Positions 17,641 through 27,088 are shown, counted from the stretch's first letter. The stretch: DNA of 64,000 nt from Micromonospora gifhornensis (GCF_016863515.1 NZ_BOPA01000017.1:186001-250000), one strand, 5' to 3'. The notes: generated from the sequence alone by a model not told the origin. Numbers and translations: made by a program.

Positions 17641-17688
17641 GACGAGGAGGCCGCCGGTGTACGCGACAAGCACCGCGGCCTCCTCGTC
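17641..17688 (+). terminator. Strong terminator after tsf
   Basis: GACGAGGAGGCCGC (17641-17654) is exactly complementary to GCGGCCTCCTCGTC (17675-17688). An inner GGTG/CACC pair lies at 17656-17659 and 17671-17674. The 14-bp perfect stem 44 bases after tsf should end the rpsB-tsf transcript and separate it from pyrH. Confidence 0.85.
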
Positions 17689-17747
17689 CCATAAGGTCGG
17701 CAGCGGCAGATACGCACCCGGTGCACCGGTGGGGGAAGGACGGGCGG

Positions 17748-18515
17748 ATGACGCAGGTTGTGAGTGACCGGACGCTGGCGGCGGACGACCCGACGGCGCC
17801 ACCGCCCGGGCGGTCCCGGCGGGTGGTGTTGAAACTCTCCGGCGAGGTGTTCGGCGGCGGCGCGATCGGCGTCGACCCGGACGTCGTACAGGCCATCGCC
17901 CGGCAGATCGCCACCGTGGTACGACGCGGGGTGCAGGTCTCCGTGGTGGTCGGCGGTGGCAACTTCTTCCGGGGCGCGGAACTGCAGAAGCGGGGCATGG
18001 ACCGGGCCCGGGCGGACTACATGGGCATGCTCGGCACCGTGATGAACTGCCTCGCGTTGCAGGACTTCCTGGAGAAGGAAGGCATCGAGACCCGGGTGCA
18101 GAGCGCCATCACGATGGCCCAGGTCGCCGAGCCGTACATCCCGCTGCGCGCGATCCGGCACCTGGAGAAGGGCCGCGTGGTCATCTTCGGCGCCGGGGCG
18201 GGCATGCCGTACTTCTCCACCGACACGGTGGCCGCGCAGCGTGCGCTGGAGATCCACGCGGACGTGGTGCTGATGAGCAAGAACGGCGTCGACGGGGTCT
18301 ACACCGCCGACCCGCGGATCGACCCGACCGCCAGCAAGTTCGACTCGATCACCTTCTCCGAGGTGCTGCGCCGCAACCTGCGGGTCGCCGATGCCGCCGC
18401 CTTCAGCCTCTGCATGGAGAACGGCCTGCCGATGCTGGTCTTCGGCGCCCAGGGAGACGACACCATCGTCCGGGCGGTGGGCGGCGACAAGATCGGCACG
18501 CTGATCACCACCTGA
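17748..18515 (+). CDS. pyrH: Uridylate kinase (UMP kinase)
   Basis: Phosphorylates UMP to UDP in pyrimidine nucleotide synthesis; bacterial hexameric amino-acid-kinase fold. The core begins [15 protein letters not shown], followed by [14 protein letters not shown], the [14 protein letters not shown] helix, [20 protein letters not shown] and the C-terminal GTLITT. The N-terminus is about 22 residues longer than in E. coli, as usual in actinobacteria. ATG 17748 is preceded by GGGGGAAGGA. It is followed 80 bases later by frr, the conserved pyrH-frr order. Confidence 0.96.
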   Translation: MTQVVSDRTLAADDPTAPPPGRSRRVVLKLSGEVFGGGAIGVDPDVVQAIARQIATVVRRGVQVSVVVGGGNFFRGAELQKRGMDRARADYMGMLGTVMNCLALQDFLEKEGIETRVQSAITMAQVAEPYIPLRAIRHLEKGRVVIFGAGAGMPYFSTDTVAAQRALEIHADVVLMSKNGVDGVYTADPRIDPTASKFDSITFSEVLRRNLRVADAAAFSLCMENGLPMLVFGAQGDDTIVRAVGGDKIGTLITT

Positions 18516-18595
18516 AGCGACCGTCGACCTCACCCCGACGGTCCCGGTGACCCGACAAGCCCCACGACGAGCACAAGAAGGAGGCGAGGAGAACG

Positions 18596-19153
18596 GTGAT
18601 CGACGACACCCTCCTCGAGGCCGAGGAGAAGATGGAGCGTGCGGTCGAGCACGCCAAGGAGGAGTTCGGTGCCATCCGCACCGGCCGCGCCACTCCGGCC
18701 ATGTTCTCCAAGATCATCATCGACTACTACGGCAGCCCGACGCCGCTGACCCAGATGGCGTCGGTGGCCATTCCCGAGCCGCGGATGGCCATCATCAAGC
18801 CGTACGACAACTCGCAGATCAATGCCATGGAGAAGGCGATCCGCGACTCGGACCTCGGGGTCAACCCGAACAACGAGGGCAACCAGCTGCGCATCCTGCT
18901 CCCGCAGATGACCGAGGAGCGCCGCCGCGACATGATCAAGGTCGCGCGCCACAAGGGCGAGGAAGCCAAGGTCGCCATCCGCAACATCCGCCGCAAGGGC
19001 AAGGAAGAGCTGGACCGGCTCGTCAAGGACGGCGAGGTCGGCGAGGACGACGGCCGGCGCGCGGAGAAGGAACTGGACGACCTCACCCAGCGCTACGTCG
19101 CGCACGTCGACGAACTGGTCAAGCACAAGGAGACCGAACTCCTGGAGGTCTGA
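18596..19153 (+). CDS. frr: Ribosome recycling factor
   Basis: Splits post-termination ribosomes together with EF-G. The 185-residue protein has the family start [32 protein letters not shown], the central [27 protein letters not shown], and the C-terminal [36 protein letters not shown] 18596 follows GAAGGAGGCGAGGAGA, a strong ribosome-binding region. It lies downstream of pyrH and upstream of cdsA, a classic order for translation and membrane-lipid genes. Confidence 0.97.
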   Translation: MIDDTLLEAEEKMERAVEHAKEEFGAIRTGRATPAMFSKIIIDYYGSPTPLTQMASVAIPEPRMAIIKPYDNSQINAMEKAIRDSDLGVNPNNEGNQLRILLPQMTEERRRDMIKVARHKGEEAKVAIRNIRRKGKEELDRLVKDGEVGEDDGRRAEKELDDLTQRYVAHVDELVKHKETELLEV

Positions 19154-19475
19154 CCTCGCGCCGTGACCCACGGTGCGCCCAGCCCACCCACTGCACCCCG
19201 TCCCCGTCCGGTTGATCCTGAAGTCAGTCGTCGCACTCGTGGTGACAGCTTCGCGAGCAACACGGCGGGGTCGAGGGTGTGGGTGGGTACTGGTGCGGCC
19301 TGTGGGGCGGACAGGTGCAGTAGGCTCGGCACGATTCCCGGTGGCCCGGCGGTGAAGGGTGGGGATCGGTCAACCGGCCGGCCGGCAAATCTCAACGGAG
19401 CGCCTCGCGCGGGTAGGGGATGGTAGTGGTTGTACGGCAAGTGGTGGATTTCGTCCCGCTCCCCTCTGGTGCGTG
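19154..19475. other. frr-cdsA gap without a supported gene
   Basis: These 322 bases hold no convincing gene. An 87-codon frame from 19163 has no family features and is Pro/Arg-rich shadow sequence. TAGGCT at about 19320 could be a -10 box for cdsA, and a CCGGCCGGCCGG palindrome lies near 19375. No clear terminator follows frr. Confidence 0.4.
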
Positions 19476-20735
19476 ATGTCCCACCTCGACCCCTACGGCG
19501 GCGCCGAGGCCCGTGGCTGGGATCGGCCGGACCAGCCCGCCCAACTGCCCTGGCCCGACCCGAACCTCGATCCCGGCCCCTGGGCCGCTGATCCGCACGC
19601 CGAGCGGTACGCCACCCCCACCGCCCAGATCGAACCGGTCCGTGGCGCTGCCGATCTGCTCCACGACGACGCCCCGGCCGGGCAGATCGAGCGGATACCT
19701 GCCGGTGTCGGCCTCGACCACGACGACGCCCCGACGGCCCAGTTCGCCCCGGTGCCCGGCGACGAACCGGAGGCCGACGATCCGCCGCCCGGACGCCGTC
19801 ACCGCGGCCGTCGTCGCGCCGGGCGGCCCACCAACGGGCAACCCGCATCGAGCCCCGGTGAGCAGCCCGCGTCGCACCTCGACCGGCCGGCGGGGAGCCC
19901 CGGCAAACCCGCTGCGCCGAGCCGCGCCGGCCGGAACCTGCCGGCGGCCATCTCGGTCGGGCTCGGCCTGGGGGCTGTGGTCCTGCTCCCGCTCTTCCTC
20001 TACACGCCGTCCTTCCTGCTGGTGCTCGCCGCCGCATTCGGGGTGGGCATCTGGGAGATGTCCCGCGCGGTACGCCGGGCCCGCGCCGTGGTGCCACTGG
20101 TACCCCTGATCGTCGGTGGGGTGCTGACGGTCACCATCGCCTGGTTCGGTGGTCTGGACGCGCTCCTGCTCGGGTTGCTGGTCACGCTCGCGGGCACGCT
20201 CGTGTGGCGGCTCGGCGACGGCATGGCCAACTTCCGGCGGGACATGACCGCGGCCACGTTGATCGCCGTGTACGTGCCGTTCCTCGGTGGCTTCGCCGCG
20301 CTGCTCGCGTCGTCGCCGGATGACGGGGCGCTGCGGATTCTGGTGACGCTTGTCGCCGTGGTGCTCTCCGACACCGGGGGGTACGCCGCCGGCGCAAACT
20401 TCGGCAAGCATCCGATGGCCCCGACGATCAGCCCGAAGAAGTCCTGGGAGGGTTTCGCCGGGTCGGTCGGCGCGGCGGCGTTGGGCAGCGCCCTGCTGCT
20501 CTGGCTGCTGTTCGACGTGGCCCCGTGGTGGGGTGCCGTGTTCGGGGTGGCGGTGTCGTGTGCCGCCGTCCTCGGTGACCTCGCCGAATCCATGATCAAG
20601 CGGGATCTCGGTGTGAAGGACATGAGCAACCTGCTGCCTGGGCACGGTGGCCTGATGGATCGCCTCGACTCGGTCCTGTTCGCCGTGCCGACGGCGTACC
20701 TGCTGCTCGTGGTCCTCGTGCCGGCGGTGAACTGA
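19476..20735 (+). CDS. cdsA: Phosphatidate cytidylyltransferase
   Basis: Makes CDP-diacylglycerol from phosphatidate and CTP at the membrane, the branch point for phospholipids such as phosphatidylinositol and cardiolipin. The C-terminal half has about eight membrane helices and the signature region: [29 protein letters not shown] and then [33 protein letters not shown]. The first 145 residues are hydrophilic and Asp/Pro/Gln-rich, with no known fold. ATG 19476 starts the soluble extension; a GTG lies one codon earlier. The 419-residue length exceeds the usual 270-300 because of this extension. Confidence 0.93.
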   Translation: MSHLDPYGGAEARGWDRPDQPAQLPWPDPNLDPGPWAADPHAERYATPTAQIEPVRGAADLLHDDAPAGQIERIPAGVGLDHDDAPTAQFAPVPGDEPEADDPPPGRRHRGRRRAGRPTNGQPASSPGEQPASHLDRPAGSPGKPAAPSRAGRNLPAAISVGLGLGAVVLLPLFLYTPSFLLVLAAAFGVGIWEMSRAVRRARAVVPLVPLIVGGVLTVTIAWFGGLDALLLGLLVTLAGTLVWRLGDGMANFRRDMTAATLIAVYVPFLGGFAALLASSPDDGALRILVTLVAVVLSDTGGYAAGANFGKHPMAPTISPKKSWEGFAGSVGAAALGSALLLWLLFDVAPWWGAVFGVAVSCAAVLGDLAESMIKRDLGVKDMSNLLPGHGGLMDRLDSVLFAVPTAYLLLVVLVPAVN

Positions 20736-20839
20736 GGCATGGATCACGGCCACGCAGCCTGGTCGCGGACGTGGCCGGACCCGATCCGCGCACTCCGGAG
20801 GGGTGCGGTCCACGCCCGGCGTGCCAGACTGGACGAGCC

Positions 20840-21991
20840 ATGACGAGCCTGCCCTTGATCCCGGTCGACCCGGACGCGCCTGGCGCGCGCCGGGCGTCGA
20901 TGCCACCGCAACATCTCGCCGACCTTGACCTGGCCGGCCGGAAAGCCCTGGTCACCGGCCTGGGTGAACCGGCGTTCCGGGCCCGGCAGATCTCCACCCA
21001 CTACTTCGGTCGGCTGGTGCGCGACCCGGAGCAGATGACCGACCTGCCGGCGGCCTCCCGGGCCCGGCTGGCCGACCAGCTGCTGCCCCGGCTGCTCAAC
21101 CCGGTCCGCGAGCTGGCCTGCGACGACGGGGCGACCCGCAAGGCGCTCTGGCGGCTGCACGACGGGGCGCTTGTGGAGAGCGTGCTGATGGGTTACCCGG
21201 ATCGGGTGACCGTCTGCATCTCCAGCCAGGCCGGCTGCGGGATGGCCTGCCCGTTCTGCGCCACCGGCCAGGCCGGCCTGACGCGGAACCTCTCCACCGC
21301 CGAGATCGTCGACCAGGCGGTCTACCTGGCGGGTGTGGCCGCCTCCGGCGCGGTGGTGGGGTCACCGGCACGGTTGTCGCACGTGGTCTTCATGGGCATG
21401 GGCGAGCCGCTGGCGAACTACAACCGGGTGGTGGCCGCGATCCGTCGGCTGGTCGCGCCGGCGCCCGAGGGCCTCGGGCTGTCGCAGCGGCACATCACCG
21501 TTTCCACGGTCGGCCTGGTGCCGGCCATCCACCGACTGGCCAGCGAAGACCTCTCGGTGACTCTTGCGTTGTCGCTGCACGCCCCCGATGATGAGCTGCG
21601 CGACGAACTTGTGCCGGTCAACCAGCGCTGGAAGGTGTCCGAGGTGCTGGACGCCGCCTGGGCGTACGCGGCTCGCACGGGGCGTCGTGTGTCGATCGAA
21701 TACGCGATGATCAAGGACGTGAACGACCAGCCGTGGCGAGCCGATCTGCTCGGGCGGCTGCTGGCCGGCAAGCTGGCCCACGTGAACTTGATTCCACTCA
21801 ATCCGACTCCGGGCAGCCGATGGGACGCCAGCCCGAAGCCGGTGGAGCGGGAGTTCGTCCGGCGGTTGCGCGACGCCGGGGTGTCCACCACCGTACGGGA
21901 CACCCGAGGTCGCGAGATCGACGGGGCGTGTGGGCAGCTGGCCGCCGCGGAGGACATGGGCACCGACCCGGCCGGAAACCTGTCGGCATGA
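20840..21991 (+). CDS. rlmN: Dual-specificity 23S rRNA/tRNA adenosine methyltransferase RlmN
   Basis: Radical-SAM enzyme that methylates C2 of A2503 in 23S rRNA and A37 in some tRNAs. The radical-SAM cluster motif is [18 protein letters not shown] (C-x3-C-x2-C). [14 protein letters not shown] and [17 protein letters not shown] follow, and the methyl-carrying Cys is expected near the C-terminal [11 protein letters not shown]. The 383-residue length is normal. ATG 20840 is close to a probable promoter and gives the family start; an in-frame ATG at 20771 would add an unlike Pro/Arg segment. The next gene begins 32 bases downstream. Confidence 0.95.
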   Translation: MTSLPLIPVDPDAPGARRASMPPQHLADLDLAGRKALVTGLGEPAFRARQISTHYFGRLVRDPEQMTDLPAASRARLADQLLPRLLNPVRELACDDGATRKALWRLHDGALVESVLMGYPDRVTVCISSQAGCGMACPFCATGQAGLTRNLSTAEIVDQAVYLAGVAASGAVVGSPARLSHVVFMGMGEPLANYNRVVAAIRRLVAPAPEGLGLSQRHITVSTVGLVPAIHRLASEDLSVTLALSLHAPDDELRDELVPVNQRWKVSEVLDAAWAYAARTGRRVSIEYAMIKDVNDQPWRADLLGRLLAGKLAHVNLIPLNPTPGSRWDASPKPVEREFVRRLRDAGVSTTVRDTRGREIDGACGQLAAAEDMGTDPAGNLSA

Positions 21992-22022
21992 CCGGGCGTG
22001 GCGAACGAGACCAGGAGACATA

Positions 22023-23162
22023 GTGGCGAGTCAGGGTCAGCGTTTCCGGCGTAAGGCGCTCCGCCGGGGATACAAGGTTGACGAGGTGGACGCCTTCCTG
22101 GACCGGGTCGAGGCGACCCTCGCCGGCCAGCCGGTGGGCGCCCCGGTGGCCTCGCAGGAGGTCCACGACGTCGTCTTCCGGGTTCGCTTCAACGGCTACG
22201 ACGAGTGGCAGGTCGACCTGCACCTCGACCGGGTCGAGCGGCAGCTGGCCGAGTTGGAGGAGCGGGGTCAGACCCGCGCCGGTGGCGAGAACCGGATGGG
22301 CCCGCCGGAGCGGATGGGTCCGCCCATGCGCGAGGACCGGGGCATGTCGGCGGTGCCGCAGCCGCCGATGCCGCCCCGGCCGATGCCGGCGCAGGCGGGC
22401 CCGTACGGCCGCTACGACGAGCCCACCGGCGCCTTCGCCGGCGGCTACGACGCACCTCGCGGCGGTTACGACGCGCCGCGCGGCCCTGGCGGCCCGATGG
22501 GGCCAGGCGCACCGATGGGTCCCCCCGGCGGCCCGATGGGTCACGGTGCCCCGCCGCGCGGCCTGCCCGCCGGGCCGGGTGGCTACGGTCCTCCGGACGG
22601 CCCCGGCGGCTACGGCCCCCCGGACGGTCCGGGCGGTTACGGTCCGCCGGACGGCCCCGGCGGTTACGGTCCCCCCGACGGTCCGGGTGGGTACGGTCCG
22701 CCGGACGAGCCTCGCTTCGACGGTTTCGAGGCGGGTCGACGCGCCCGTGCCGACATGACTGCGGAGATCCGTATGCCGGATCGTGACCCGCGTCGTGGCC
22801 CGGCGGGACCGTCCGCGGTGCCGCAGCAGGCACTCGGTGGTCCGTCGATGGCGGGTCCGCCGCCGATGGCCGGGCCCTCGATGGGTGGCCCGCCGATGGC
22901 CGGCCCGCCCGGCAGCGACCTTTACCGGGTGGACCAGATCCGGCGCAGCTTCCAGGTGCGGCGGTTCGGCAGCGGGTACGACCCCGACCAGGTCGACCGG
23001 TTCTTCGACAGCCTGCTCGGTGGGATGGCCGGGCGTAACCCGATGCCGGTGAACCCGAAGGACCTGGACACGCTGCGCTTCGGCCTGGTGCAGGGCGGCT
23101 ACTTCGAGGCGGAGGTCGACGCCGCGCTGAAGAACGTGCAGGACATCCTCTTCGGCCGCTGA
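22023..23162 (+). CDS. DivIVA-domain protein with Gly-Pro-Tyr repeats
   Basis: A 379-residue protein with DivIVA-type segments at both ends: FRRKALRRGYKVDEVDAFLDRVEATL near the N-terminus and RRSFQVRRFGSGYDPDQVDRFF near residue 310. The middle is low-complexity and rich in Gly, Pro and Met, including five copies of GPGGYGPPD around residues 184-228. DivIVA relatives localise to curved membranes at poles and septa. This protein lacks the long coiled coil, so it may act as a cell-division or polar scaffold, but that is inference. GTG 22023 has AGGAG upstream. The position after rlmN looks conserved in the family, since the gene follows immediately. Confidence 0.82.
   Translation: MASQGQRFRRKALRRGYKVDEVDAFLDRVEATLAGQPVGAPVASQEVHDVVFRVRFNGYDEWQVDLHLDRVERQLAELEERGQTRAGGENRMGPPERMGPPMREDRGMSAVPQPPMPPRPMPAQAGPYGRYDEPTGAFAGGYDAPRGGYDAPRGPGGPMGPGAPMGPPGGPMGHGAPPRGLPAGPGGYGPPDGPGGYGPPDGPGGYGPPDGPGGYGPPDGPGGYGPPDEPRFDGFEAGRRARADMTAEIRMPDRDPRRGPAGPSAVPQQALGGPSMAGPPPMAGPSMGGPPMAGPPGSDLYRVDQIRRSFQVRRFGSGYDPDQVDRFFDSLLGGMAGRNPMPVNPKDLDTLRFGLVQGGYFEAEVDAALKNVQDILFGR
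22572..22706 (+). repeat. Five tandem 27-bp units inside the DivIVA gene
   Basis: Five in-frame units of 27 bases encode GPGGYGPPD. Differences between units are mainly at third positions. This implies old duplication with selection on the peptide, not a fresh expansion. The unit size makes strand slippage and length variation between strains plausible. Confidence 0.85.
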
Positions 23163-23178
23163 CCGGCGACGACGAATC

Positions 23179-23209
23179 GGGCCCGCCCTCCGGTGTCGGA
23201 GGCGGGCCC
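23179..23209 (+). terminator. Terminator after the DivIVA gene
   Basis: GGGCCCGCC-CTCCG (from 23179) pairs with CGGAGGCGGGCCC (ending at 23209) with one extra C on the 5' side, giving about 13 bp. It stands 17 bases beyond the stop and should also shield the minus-strand gene that ends at 23339. Confidence 0.8.
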
Positions 23210-23309
23210 TACTCGTCTGCCGGATGTGAATGCCGTGCGGCCCCGCGTCAGCACCCCCCGCGCCGGTTGCGGCTGCGGGGGTGTCGAAGCCTCGGGGCGC
23301 GGCGTCAGG

Positions 23310-23343
23310 ACCGCGGCGGGTTCAGGACCGCGGCGGGTTCAGG
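23310..23343. repeat. Short tandem repeat, two 17-bp units
   Basis: ACCGCGGCGGGTTCAGG occurs twice in a row, with a partial copy before it, just downstream of the small minus-strand gene. No function is suggested. Confidence 0.7.
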
Positions 23344-23560
23344 AACGCAGACCGTTGCGGCGCAGCACGACGTCGCCGACCACGATGAGCAGCAGGAGCG
23401 CGGCCAGGCCGACCAGCCACAGGTCCTCGACCCTGCCCTCGTGGTTGCCGCAGAGCATCGCCAGCAGCGCGAGTGCGGTGAGGATCGCGCCGATCCGCCC
23501 GGACTTGCGGTGCCCAGGCTTGTGCTGGTCTGGCGACGTTACCGGCTCGCTTCCTGCCAC
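23339..23560 (-). CDS. Small membrane protein, DUF2631-like
   Basis: A 73-residue protein with two hydrophobic segments (IGAILTALALLAMLCGN and LWLVGLAALLLLIVVGDVVL). The intervening HEGRVEDLW and the end LRRNGLR match the actinobacterial DUF2631 family as I recall it (Rv2876 type). GTG 23560 has GGGAAGGA eight bases upstream. The function is not known. In M. tuberculosis a member lies between the rlmN and dxr regions, so this gene probably belongs to the conserved block, next to the accessory segment. The divergent gap to the Rieske gene holds a palindrome (23769). Confidence 0.75.
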   Translation of the reverse strand: MAGSEPVTSPDQHKPGHRKSGRIGAILTALALLAMLCGNHEGRVEDLWLVGLAALLLLIVVGDVVLRRNGLRS

Positions 23561-23768
23561 TGGTCGGTCCTTCCCTCGCGATCGGATCTCCGGTTAGTCT
23601 GGCACGCCCGCTGACGGCCCTGGCGCAGGGTCCGGCCGATAGAGAAAAGATCACCCGGGACTGACCGGCGTGACGCGCCGAACGGGCCGGTCCGAAAGCG
23701 AGCGCCCGGGCCGAAGGGCCCGTCTTCGGTGGGCCGGAGGGGACTACCGGTGTCGAGGGACGGCGAGC

Positions 23769-23787
23769 ACGCTACCTCCGGTAGCGT
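23769..23787. promoter_or_regulatory. Operator-like palindrome upstream of the MBL-Rieske gene
   Basis: ACGCTACC (23769-23776) and GGTAGCGT (23780-23787) form a perfect 8-bp inverted repeat with a 3-base spacer. It lies 43 bases before the GTG of the MBL-Rieske gene and within the divergent gap to the DUF2631-like gene. It resembles a binding site for a dimeric repressor; no such regulator is adjacent. A small hairpin in the leader is the alternative. Confidence 0.5.
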
Positions 23788-23829
23788 TTCGGCGTACGCC
23801 TTGATTTGTCTTCTTGAGGGGGAACTGCG

Positions 23830-25404
23830 GTGCGAGTGACCGGTACCGGGCACGCGAGCATGCGGATCGACACGGGCGCGGGCAGCATCCTGTGCGACCC
23901 GTGGGTCAACCCGGCCTACTTCGCCTCCTGGTTCCCGTTCCCGGACAACTCCCTGCTCGACTGGGAGACCCTCGGCGACGTCGACTACCTGTACGTCTCC
24001 CACCTGCACCGGGACCACTTCGACGCGGCGCACCTGAAGCGGTACGTGTCGAAGAAGGCCACCGTGCTGCTGCCCGAGTTCCCCACCTCCGAGATGGAGG
24101 ACGAGTTCCGCGCGTTGGGCTTCACGAAGTTCCTGAAGACCCGCAACGAGGAGGTCGTGGAGCTGGACGGCGGTCTGAAGATCATGATTCAGGCGCTGAC
24201 CAGCCCCACCGACGGCCCGATCGGTGACTCGTCGCTGTGGGTGGAGTACGACGGGGTCCGGCTGCTCAACCAGAACGACGCCCGCCCCACCGACCTGAGC
24301 ACCTTCGCCGAGCTGGGCCACGTGCACGCGCACATGCTGCAGTTCTCCGGCGCGATCTGGTACCCGATGGTCTACGAGCTGCCGCAGTCGGCGAAGACCG
24401 CGTTCGGCAAGCAGAAGCGGGACCGGCAGTTCGACCGCACCTGGCGTTACATCGACGACCTGAAGGCCGACCACGTCTTCCCGATCGCCGGCCCGCCGTG
24501 CTTCCTCGACGACGAGCTGTGGCAGTTCAACGACATCTTCGGCGACGAGGGGAACATCTTCCCCGACCAGTCGGTCTTCCTGGCCGAGTACGCCAAGGTC
24601 GGCGGCACCAACGGCATCGTGCTGCTGCCCGGCAGTGTCTCCGAGGTCACCACCTCCGGCGCGACGACGACCCACCCGGTGCCGGTGGAGGAGTTCTTCG
24701 CCAACAAGGTGGCCCACCTGGAGGAGATGCGCGAGCGCAAGCGCCCGATCATCGAGGCGGAGAAGGCGTCCTGGCGGCACCCGGAGATCGACGTGCTCAA
24801 GGAGCTGAAGCAGCGCATCGAGCCACTGCTCGACGAGTCGATCTACCTGGCCAAGGGGGTGGGCGGCCCGGTCCGTTTCGACCTGGTCGGTTACGACGGC
24901 GAGAGCATCGAGTCGATCGTGGTGGACTTCCCCGGCAAGCAGGTGCGGCCGTACGCCGACGAGAAGGTCCGCTACCGGTTCCGTACCGAACGGGCCCTTG
25001 TCGAGCACCTGCTGCACATCGGCGAGGTGGACTGGGTCAACTCGCTCTTCCTGTCCTGCCGGTTCTCCGCCGCCCGCATCGGCCAGTACAACGAGTTCGT
25101 GTACGCCTTCTTCAAGTGCCTGTCCACCGAGCGCCTCCAGTACGCCGAGGGCTGGTACGACGAGCACGAGCGGGCCGTCGACGCCGAGGACATCACCCTG
25201 GGCGACTGGGTGGTGCAGCGCCGCTGCCCGCACCTCAAGGCGGACCTGAGCCGCTTCGGCATCGTCGACGGCGACCAGCTCACCTGCCAGCTGCACGGCT
25301 GGCGCTTCGACCTGCCCAGCGGCCGCTGCCTGACCAGCGTCGGGCACAAGGTCCGGGCGCACCGCGTCGGCGAGGAGACCGAGGTCGCCCAACCGACGAG
25401 TTAG
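23830..25404 (+). CDS. Fused metallo-beta-lactamase-fold and Rieske [2Fe-2S] protein
   Basis: A 524-residue soluble protein with two metal sites. The N-terminal metallo-beta-lactamase fold (about 1-230) holds H58-x-H60-x-D62-H63 in SHLHRDHFD, and LLNQNDARPTD may supply a later metal ligand. The C-terminal Rieske domain has Cys466-x-His468 in RRCPHLKADL and Cys486-x2-His489 in LTCQLHGWRFD, which bind a [2Fe-2S] cluster. Vertebrate CMP-N-acetylneuraminate hydroxylase has the same two folds with Rieske first, so this order is reversed. An oxygenase or oxidoreductase role is inferred, and the substrate is unknown. GTG 23830 has GAGGGGGA upstream. The minus-strand FAD oxidoreductase downstream is convergent. 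Confidence 0.85.
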   Translation: MRVTGTGHASMRIDTGAGSILCDPWVNPAYFASWFPFPDNSLLDWETLGDVDYLYVSHLHRDHFDAAHLKRYVSKKATVLLPEFPTSEMEDEFRALGFTKFLKTRNEEVVELDGGLKIMIQALTSPTDGPIGDSSLWVEYDGVRLLNQNDARPTDLSTFAELGHVHAHMLQFSGAIWYPMVYELPQSAKTAFGKQKRDRQFDRTWRYIDDLKADHVFPIAGPPCFLDDELWQFNDIFGDEGNIFPDQSVFLAEYAKVGGTNGIVLLPGSVSEVTTSGATTTHPVPVEEFFANKVAHLEEMRERKRPIIEAEKASWRHPEIDVLKELKQRIEPLLDESIYLAKGVGGPVRFDLVGYDGESIESIVVDFPGKQVRPYADEKVRYRFRTERALVEHLLHIGEVDWVNSLFLSCRFSAARIGQYNEFVYAFFKCLSTERLQYAEGWYDEHERAVDAEDITLGDWVVQRRCPHLKADLSRFGIVDGDQLTCQLHGWRFDLPSGRCLTSVGHKVRAHRVGEETEVAQPTS

Positions 25405-25420
25405 GCCGCCTGCCCGAGGT

Positions 25421-25476
25421 GTTAAGAAGGGGCCCCTTCACTACGCGAGACGTTAATAAGGTGCCCTTCCTTGCAC
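25421..25476. repeat. GTTAA-GGGGCCC interspersed repeat, copy 2
   Basis: Half-units GTTAAGAAGGGGCCCCTTC at 25421 and GTTAATAAGGTGCCCTTCC at 25452 keep the 31-base spacing seen in copies 1 and 3 and end TTGCAC as in copy 1. It lies between the convergent MBL-Rieske and FAD-oxidoreductase genes. Confidence 0.9.
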
Positions 25477-25492
25477 CTCGTCCCGTGCGCGC

Positions 25493-27088
25493 TCAGCGGC
25501 CGAGGTCGGCGAGGATGCGTTGAGCCGCGTTGTGCCCGGCGGCGCCGATCACGCTGCCCGCCGGGTGACAGCCGGCGCTGCCCGCGTACACCCCGTCGAC
25601 CCCGGTGGCGTACGGCATCCGGTCGGTGAACGAGACGGTGTTGTCGACGTGGTGGATGTGCCCGCCGGTGATGCCGAAGTGCGCCTCGATGCCGGGCGGG
25701 GGAAGCGGCACCGCGTCGGCGATCAGGTCGGCGGTGCCGGGGGCGTACCGCTCGCAGATGGCCACCAACTGGTCGACGTAGCCGGGCAGCGCCGCCTCCC
25801 AGGTGGTGCCGGCCAACTCGTACGGCACCGACTGGACGAACAGCGCCGACGAGTGGTGCCCGTCCGGGTCGGCCAGCGACGGGTCGACGGTGGTGTGCAG
25901 GTACCACTCGATGGTCGGCTCCGCCGGCAGCCGCCCGGCCTGCACGTCCGCCCACATCCCCCGCAGGGCCGCCATCGGGGACTCACCACCGCCGGAGGTC
26001 AGCGACGCCGACCCGGGCAGCAGGTGGATCGTGGAGCCGAACGGGCTCGGCGCGTCCTTCGGCAGGCAGGAGAAGCGGGGCAGGCCGCGCAGCGCCAGGT
26101 TGAGCTTGAGAGTGGTGCCGGTGCGTCGGACTGCCGCCATTCGATCGGTGAGTGCGGTGGGCAGCGCCCCGTCGGGCAACAGCTCCATCAGCCGGTACGG
26201 GTCGCAGGCGCCGAGCACCACCTCGGCGCCGATCTCGCGGCCGTCGGCGAGCACCACGCCACTGGCGGCACCTGAGTCCAGCGTGATCGCGATAACGGGT
26301 GCGCCGGTGACGATGCGGGCACCGGAGGCGCGGGCCGCATCGGCGAAGGTGCCCGAAACGGTGCCCATGCCGCCCTCGACGATCATCCAGGTGCCGCCGG
26401 CACCGGGTAGCCGGCACATGTTGTGCACCAGGAAGTTGTGGCCGGTGCCGGGGTCGTCCGGGCCGGCGTTGAGCCCGGACAGGCCGTCGGTGACCGCGTA
26501 CATGCTGACCAGCAGCTCGGAGCGGAACTCGAAGCGGGCCAGGTAGTCGGCGACCGAGCCCCGGACGAGGTCGACGAAGACCTGTTGCAACTCGGGACGG
26601 ACGTAACGCTGTGCGGTCTGCTCGACGTCGAGCGGCTCGGCCAGCCAGGCCGGGGCCAGGTCGGCCCGCAGCGCGGCCAGTTCGGCCTGGAGGGCGTCGT
26701 CGGCGGCCACGTCGGCGGGGGAGAAGAACTCGGCGAGCTGCTCTCGGGTGGCCTTCGTGTCGGTGCCGAACAGCAGGTACGGCGAGCCGACCCCGCCGGG
26801 GGTGGGCAGGAAGTAGTGGGGGTCGCGACGCAGCACGGGGATCCGCACGTCGAGCGCGGCGAGCAGTTCCGGCGGCATCAGCCCGAGCAGGTACGACCCG
26901 GTGGAGTGCCGCAGCGCCGGCACCTTGGGAAAGGGGTTCTCGGTACGGGTCGCCCCACCGATCACCTCGGCGCTTTCCAACACCAGCACGTCGAGCCCGG
27001 TCCGGGCCAGCAGGGTCGCCGCGACCAGCCCGTTGTGCCCCGACCCGACCACCACCACGTCGACTCTGCCCGGCAGCTCACCCGTCAT
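25493..27088 (-). CDS. FAD-dependent oxidoreductase, phytoene-desaturase-like (PYROXD2-like)
   Basis: A 531-residue flavoprotein. The N-terminal dinucleotide-binding site VVVVGSGHNGLVAATLLARTGLDVLVLE holds the GxGxxG motif with the ribose-binding Glu, followed by EVIGGATRT. The C-terminal FAD site is DGVYAGSAGCHPAGSVIGAAGHNAA. It fits the amino-oxidase/phytoene-desaturase superfamily, closest in pattern to PYROXD2-type proteins, so a carotenoid role should not be assumed. ATG 27088 gives a conventional start. No carotenoid genes are nearby. The neighbouring Rieske protein is convergent, so shared regulation is not implied. Confidence 0.85.
   Translation of the reverse strand: MTGELPGRVDVVVVGSGHNGLVAATLLARTGLDVLVLESAEVIGGATRTENPFPKVPALRHSTGSYLLGLMPPELLAALDVRIPVLRRDPHYFLPTPGGVGSPYLLFGTDTKATREQLAEFFSPADVAADDALQAELAALRADLAPAWLAEPLDVEQTAQRYVRPELQQVFVDLVRGSVADYLARFEFRSELLVSMYAVTDGLSGLNAGPDDPGTGHNFLVHNMCRLPGAGGTWMIVEGGMGTVSGTFADAARASGARIVTGAPVIAITLDSGAASGVVLADGREIGAEVVLGACDPYRLMELLPDGALPTALTDRMAAVRRTGTTLKLNLALRGLPRFSCLPKDAPSPFGSTIHLLPGSASLTSGGGESPMAALRGMWADVQAGRLPAEPTIEWYLHTTVDPSLADPDGHHSSALFVQSVPYELAGTTWEAALPGYVDQLVAICERYAPGTADLIADAVPLPPPGIEAHFGITGGHIHHVDNTVSFTDRMPYATGVDGVYAGSAGCHPAGSVIGAAGHNAAQRILADLGR

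Noticed and set aside
15636..18533. 965-codon minus-strand frame across rpsB, tsf and pyrH
   Set aside because: Antisense shadow of three highly conserved genes on the plus strand; no motif is visible in its translation.
19163..19426. 87-codon plus-strand frame between frr and cdsA
   Set aside because: Pro/Arg-rich with no ribosome-binding site or family match; most likely noncoding leader.
22572..22706. Regular 27-bp repeats considered as a CRISPR array
   Set aside because: They are contiguous with no spacers, are in frame and encode GPGGYGPPD inside the DivIVA protein.
25493..27088. FAD oxidoreductase as part of a carotenoid cluster
   Set aside because: No phytoene synthase, cyclase or prenyl synthase lies next to it. 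The pattern fits PYROXD2-like proteins better.
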